From: Halodesulfurarchaeum sp.
GTDB taxonomy: Archaea; Halobacteriota; Halobacteria; Halobacteriales; Halobacteriaceae
Reading direction: 5' to 3'
Assembly: GCA_018334775.1 (NCBI GenBank)
Contig: JAGXLJ010000003.1
Span: 1-17,659, forward strand
DNA length: 17,659 bases
Part shown: positions 15,573 to 17,659 of the stretch, in pieces
Layout: each line of letters starts with the position of its first letter
Numbering within the stretch: the stretch's first letter is position 1
Position numbers and translations under genes: made by a program
Notes under the pieces: generated by a model
Database searches by the model: none
Told to the model about the DNA's origin: nothing
Seen by the model: only the letters and a program-made list of their open reading frames with translations

Positions 15573-17276
15573 ATGTCCTCGGAACCAGAGACTGACTACG
15601 AGATCGCACAATCCGTAGACGAAAAGCCGATTTGGGAGATTACCGAGCCCTTCGGTCTCGACAAAGACGACCTCGAACTGTACGGTGACTACAAAGCCAA
15701 AATCAGCGAGGAAGCCATCGACGACCTCCTCGAGGGGGACAAGGAGGACGGGGACGTCATCCTCGTCACCGGAATGACCCCCACCCCAATGGGTGAAGGG
15801 AAGACGGTGACTTCCGTCGGGCTGGGGCAGGCGCTGAACCACATCGGCGAAGACGCGATGATCGCGATCCGAGAGCCCTCGCTAGGTCCGGTCTTCGGCA
15901 TCAAGGGCGGCGCAGCCGGCGGCGGCTGGTCACAGGTCCTGCCCATGGAGGACATCAACCTCCACTTCACGGGCGACATTCACGCACTGACGGCCGCTCA
16001 CAACCTAATCTCGGCGATGCTCGACGCCCACATCTCGAAGGGCAACGAGCTCAACATCGACACGAGGAGCGTCGCGTGGCCACGCGCAGTCGACCACAAT
16101 GACCGGGCCCTCCGCCAGACGATCGTTGGGGCAGGCGATTCCGCCGGTGTCACCCGGATGGACGAGCACGTCCTCACCGCGGCTTCGGAGCTGATGGCCA
16201 TCCTCTGCCTTGCGGAGGACGTCGAGGACCTCAAAGAACGTATCAGCCGAATCATCGTCGCCTACGACGATGACGGCGATCCCGTCACGGCCGGAGACAT
16301 CGAGGCTGCTGGCTCCTCCGCGATTCTCCTGCGCGACGCACTCCGACCGAACGTGGTCCAGACAATCGAGGGGACGCCCGCCTTGGTCCACGGTGGTCCA
16401 TTCGCGAACATCGCCCATGGGACGAATTCCCTGATCGCGGACTACGTGGGCAAGAAGATGGGCGATTACCTCGTCACCGAGGCCGGGTTCGGCTCCGCCC
16501 TCGGCGGGGAGAAGTTCCTCGACGTCGTGAGTCAGCTCGGCGATGTCGAGCCTAGCACAATCGTGCTTGTCGGCTCCGTCCGCGCCCTGAAATACCACGG
16601 CAAGGACATGTGGCCCTTCGAGGGGCAAGAGGCCCTCCAGGAAGAGGACGTGGAAGCCGTCAAGGCCGGCTTCGAGAACCTCGACCAGCACGTCGAAAAC
16701 CTCCGGCAGTTCGGCCTGCCGGTCAGCATCGCCATCAACCGCTTCCCTTCGGACACGGACGCGGAAATCGAGGCAGTCCGGGAGCACTACGAAGAAGTGG
16801 AAGGCGTTCGCGTCGCCGAGTCGAACGTCTTCGGCAACGGTGGCGAGGGCGGCGTCGAACTCGCCGAGAAGGTTATCGAGTCAATCGAGGAATACGACGG
16901 CGGATTCGAGCCGCTGTACGACCTCGACGCTTCGCTCAAGGAGAAGATGGAGACCGTCGCGACCAACATCTACGGCGCGGACGGCGTCAACTACGTCGGC
17001 TCCGCCGAGGAGGACATCGCCCAGCTGGAGGAGATGGGCCTGGACGATGTTCCAGTCGTCCTCTCGAAGACCTTCCACTCGCTCACCGACGACCCGTCGC
17101 TGAAGGGCGCCCCCGAGGGCTGGACCCTCGACGTCCGCGAACTCTACCCCTCGGCTGGTGCCGGGTTCGTCGTCGCGCTCACTGGTGACGTCATGACCAT
17201 GCCCGGTCTCCCCGCCCGCCCGGCGGCCGCCGACATGGACATCGACGCCGACGGCACGATCTCCGGCCTCTTCTAG
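15573..17276 (+). CDS. fhs: Formate-tetrahydrofolate ligase (formyl-THF synthetase)
   Basis: A 567-residue enzyme of normal length that joins formate to tetrahydrofolate with ATP to give 10-formyl-THF, and can run backwards. The ATP-binding loop is TPTPMGEGKT (residues 69-78; the third-from-last position before GEGK is Met where Ala is usual). Other family marks are EPSLGPVFGIKGGAAGGG, LHFTGDIHALTAAHNL, GPFANIAHGTNS, VTEAGFGSALGGEKF and the C-terminal MTMPGLPARPAA. The protein is highly acidic, as in halophiles. It acts in the cytoplasm. Flanking formate dehydrogenase genes and the MttB-like gene tie it to one-carbon flow between formate and THF. No clear ribosome-binding site precedes ATG 15573. 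Confidence 0.97.
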   Translation: MSSEPETDYEIAQSVDEKPIWEITEPFGLDKDDLELYGDYKAKISEEAIDDLLEGDKEDGDVILVTGMTPTPMGEGKTVTSVGLGQALNHIGEDAMIAIREPSLGPVFGIKGGAAGGGWSQVLPMEDINLHFTGDIHALTAAHNLISAMLDAHISKGNELNIDTRSVAWPRAVDHNDRALRQTIVGAGDSAGVTRMDEHVLTAASELMAILCLAEDVEDLKERISRIIVAYDDDGDPVTAGDIEAAGSSAILLRDALRPNVVQTIEGTPALVHGGPFANIAHGTNSLIADYVGKKMGDYLVTEAGFGSALGGEKFLDVVSQLGDVEPSTIVLVGSVRALKYHGKDMWPFEGQEALQEEDVEAVKAGFENLDQHVENLRQFGLPVSIAINRFPSDTDAEIEAVREHYEEVEGVRVAESNVFGNGGEGGVELAEKVIESIEEYDGGFEPLYDLDASLKEKMETVATNIYGADGVNYVGSAEEDIAQLEEMGLDDVPVVLSKTFHSLTDDPSLKGAPEGWTLDVRELYPSAGAGFVVALTGDVMTMPGLPARPAAADMDIDADGTISGLF

Positions 17277-17286
17277 ATCGGCCGAC

Positions 17287-17311
17287 CCGCGGTATTCTGC
17301 GGATCTCTTTT
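17287..17311 (+). terminator. Possible terminator after formate-THF ligase
   Basis: CCGC (17287-17290) and GCGG (17299-17302) form a short stem, followed by a T-rich stretch to 17311, starting about 10 bp past the stop codon. The stem is weak; the T tract alone may be enough in archaea. Confidence 0.35.
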
Positions 17312-17396
17312 GTGGTTCTTCGAGGACACACCAGGCACTGCTGGTGGATACAGGCCGTGATTGTCAAAAGCCGGCGAAGTCCCCCCGCTGGCGAAG

Positions 17397-17405
17397 TTTA
17401 TTAAT
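17397..17405 (+). promoter_or_regulatory. TATA box for the second formate dehydrogenase-like gene
   Basis: TTTATTAAT lies about 55 nt before ATG 17456. The expected start site is near 17428, so this gene would carry a leader of about 28 bases, unlike its leaderless neighbours. Confidence 0.5.
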
Positions 17406-17429
17406 CTTGAGCCCATTATTCACCAAGAA

Positions 17430-17443
17430 CCCGGACATCCGGG
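17430..17443. promoter_or_regulatory. Perfect palindrome at the start site of the second fdhA
   Basis: CCCGGA-CA-TCCGGG is a perfect 6+6 inverted repeat with a 2-bp centre. It begins almost at the predicted transcript start and ends 12 bp before the ATG. It may be an operator that blocks RNA polymerase or a leader hairpin. I did not see the same palindrome before the first fdhA, so the two genes are probably controlled differently. Confidence 0.45.
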
Positions 17444-17455
17444 ACAATAGTTACC

Positions 17456-17659
17456 ATGAGCACTGAGGACGATGCGGTCAAAACGATCTGTCCGTACTGT
17501 GGCGTCGGCTGTGGACTCAAACTCAAACCAGGCGAGGAGCCCGGCTCGGTGAACTTCCAACCCTGGTTCGATGCGCCTGTAAACGAGGGAGCACTCTGTG
17601 TCAAAGGGAGTGCTGCGGTTCAGCACGTCGATCACGAGGACCGGTTGATGGAACCGCTC
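17456..17659 (+). CDS. Second formate dehydrogenase-like molybdopterin oxidoreductase (partial, cut by window edge)
   Basis: Only the first 68 residues are present. They carry the 4Fe-4S motif CPYCGVGC (Cys12, Cys15, Cys19) with Cys48 in GALCVKGSAAV, the same layout as the first formate dehydrogenase here, and the following RLMEPL matches the RLTQPM stretch of that protein. The two are clearly paralogous but not identical, and the spacer between cysteines differs (PGEEPGSVNFQPW here). The ATG at 17456 is 180 bp after the formate-THF ligase stop. The active-site Cys-His and the true substrate lie beyond the window, so another member of the family (for example an assimilatory nitrate reductase) cannot be excluded. 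Confidence 0.85.
   Translation, partial: MSTEDDAVKTICPYCGVGCGLKLKPGEEPGSVNFQPWFDAPVNEGALCVKGSAAVQHVDHEDRLMEPL

Noticed and set aside
16005..16787. 260-residue minus-strand open frame
   Set aside because: Antisense to formate-THF ligase; no conserved motif.
1..17659. CRISPR array
   Set aside because: No set of regularly spaced direct repeats was seen.

Overview
The window looks like chromosome from a haloarchaeon (class Halobacteria). The proteins are strongly acidic, several genes have TATA boxes 24-35 nt before an ATG (leaderless transcription), and there is a halorhodopsin, a HalX-type response regulator, a DUF7119-like HTH protein and an IS200/IS605-type right end of haloarchaeal form. 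I cannot name the species.

The left part (1 to about 10.9 kb) is a loose, AT-richer accessory region with much decay. It holds a PAS histidine kinase; a response regulator whose C-terminal domain carries class I terpene-synthase-like metal motifs; a histidine kinase remnant with no phosphorylation domain; a DUF7119-like HTH protein; a tiny CGC-motif protein; a two-domain thiosulfate sulfurtransferase; a half-length AIM24 gene; a possible FeoA fragment; a DUF4013 membrane protein; a stranded IS200/IS605 right end; a halorhodopsin with two inverted repeats before its promoter; a small cupin; and a flavin oxidoreductase pseudogene broken by an internal stop, a frameshift and loss of its FAD-binding N-terminus.

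A tRNA-Val(TAC) at 10962-11034 on the minus strand marks the boundary. Right of it (11.1 to 17.66 kb) the sequence is GC-richer, every gene is intact and all protein genes point the same way: formate dehydrogenase catalytic subunit (Cys type), a cupin, a non-pyrrolysine MttB-family corrinoid methyltransferase, formate-tetrahydrofolate ligase, and the start of a second formate dehydrogenase-like molybdopterin oxidoreductase cut by the window edge.

Together these genes suggest a tetrahydrofolate-linked one-carbon module. An MttB-like enzyme could take methyl groups from a quaternary amine such as glycine betaine, formate-THF ligase could link formyl-THF and formate, and formate dehydrogenases could oxidise formate to CO2 or use it as an electron source. 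The corrinoid protein, the methyl-corrinoid:THF transferase, methylene-THF reductase and FolD are not in the window, so the pathway is inferred. The two most notable items are this C1 cluster and the response regulator fused to a terpene-synthase-like domain.
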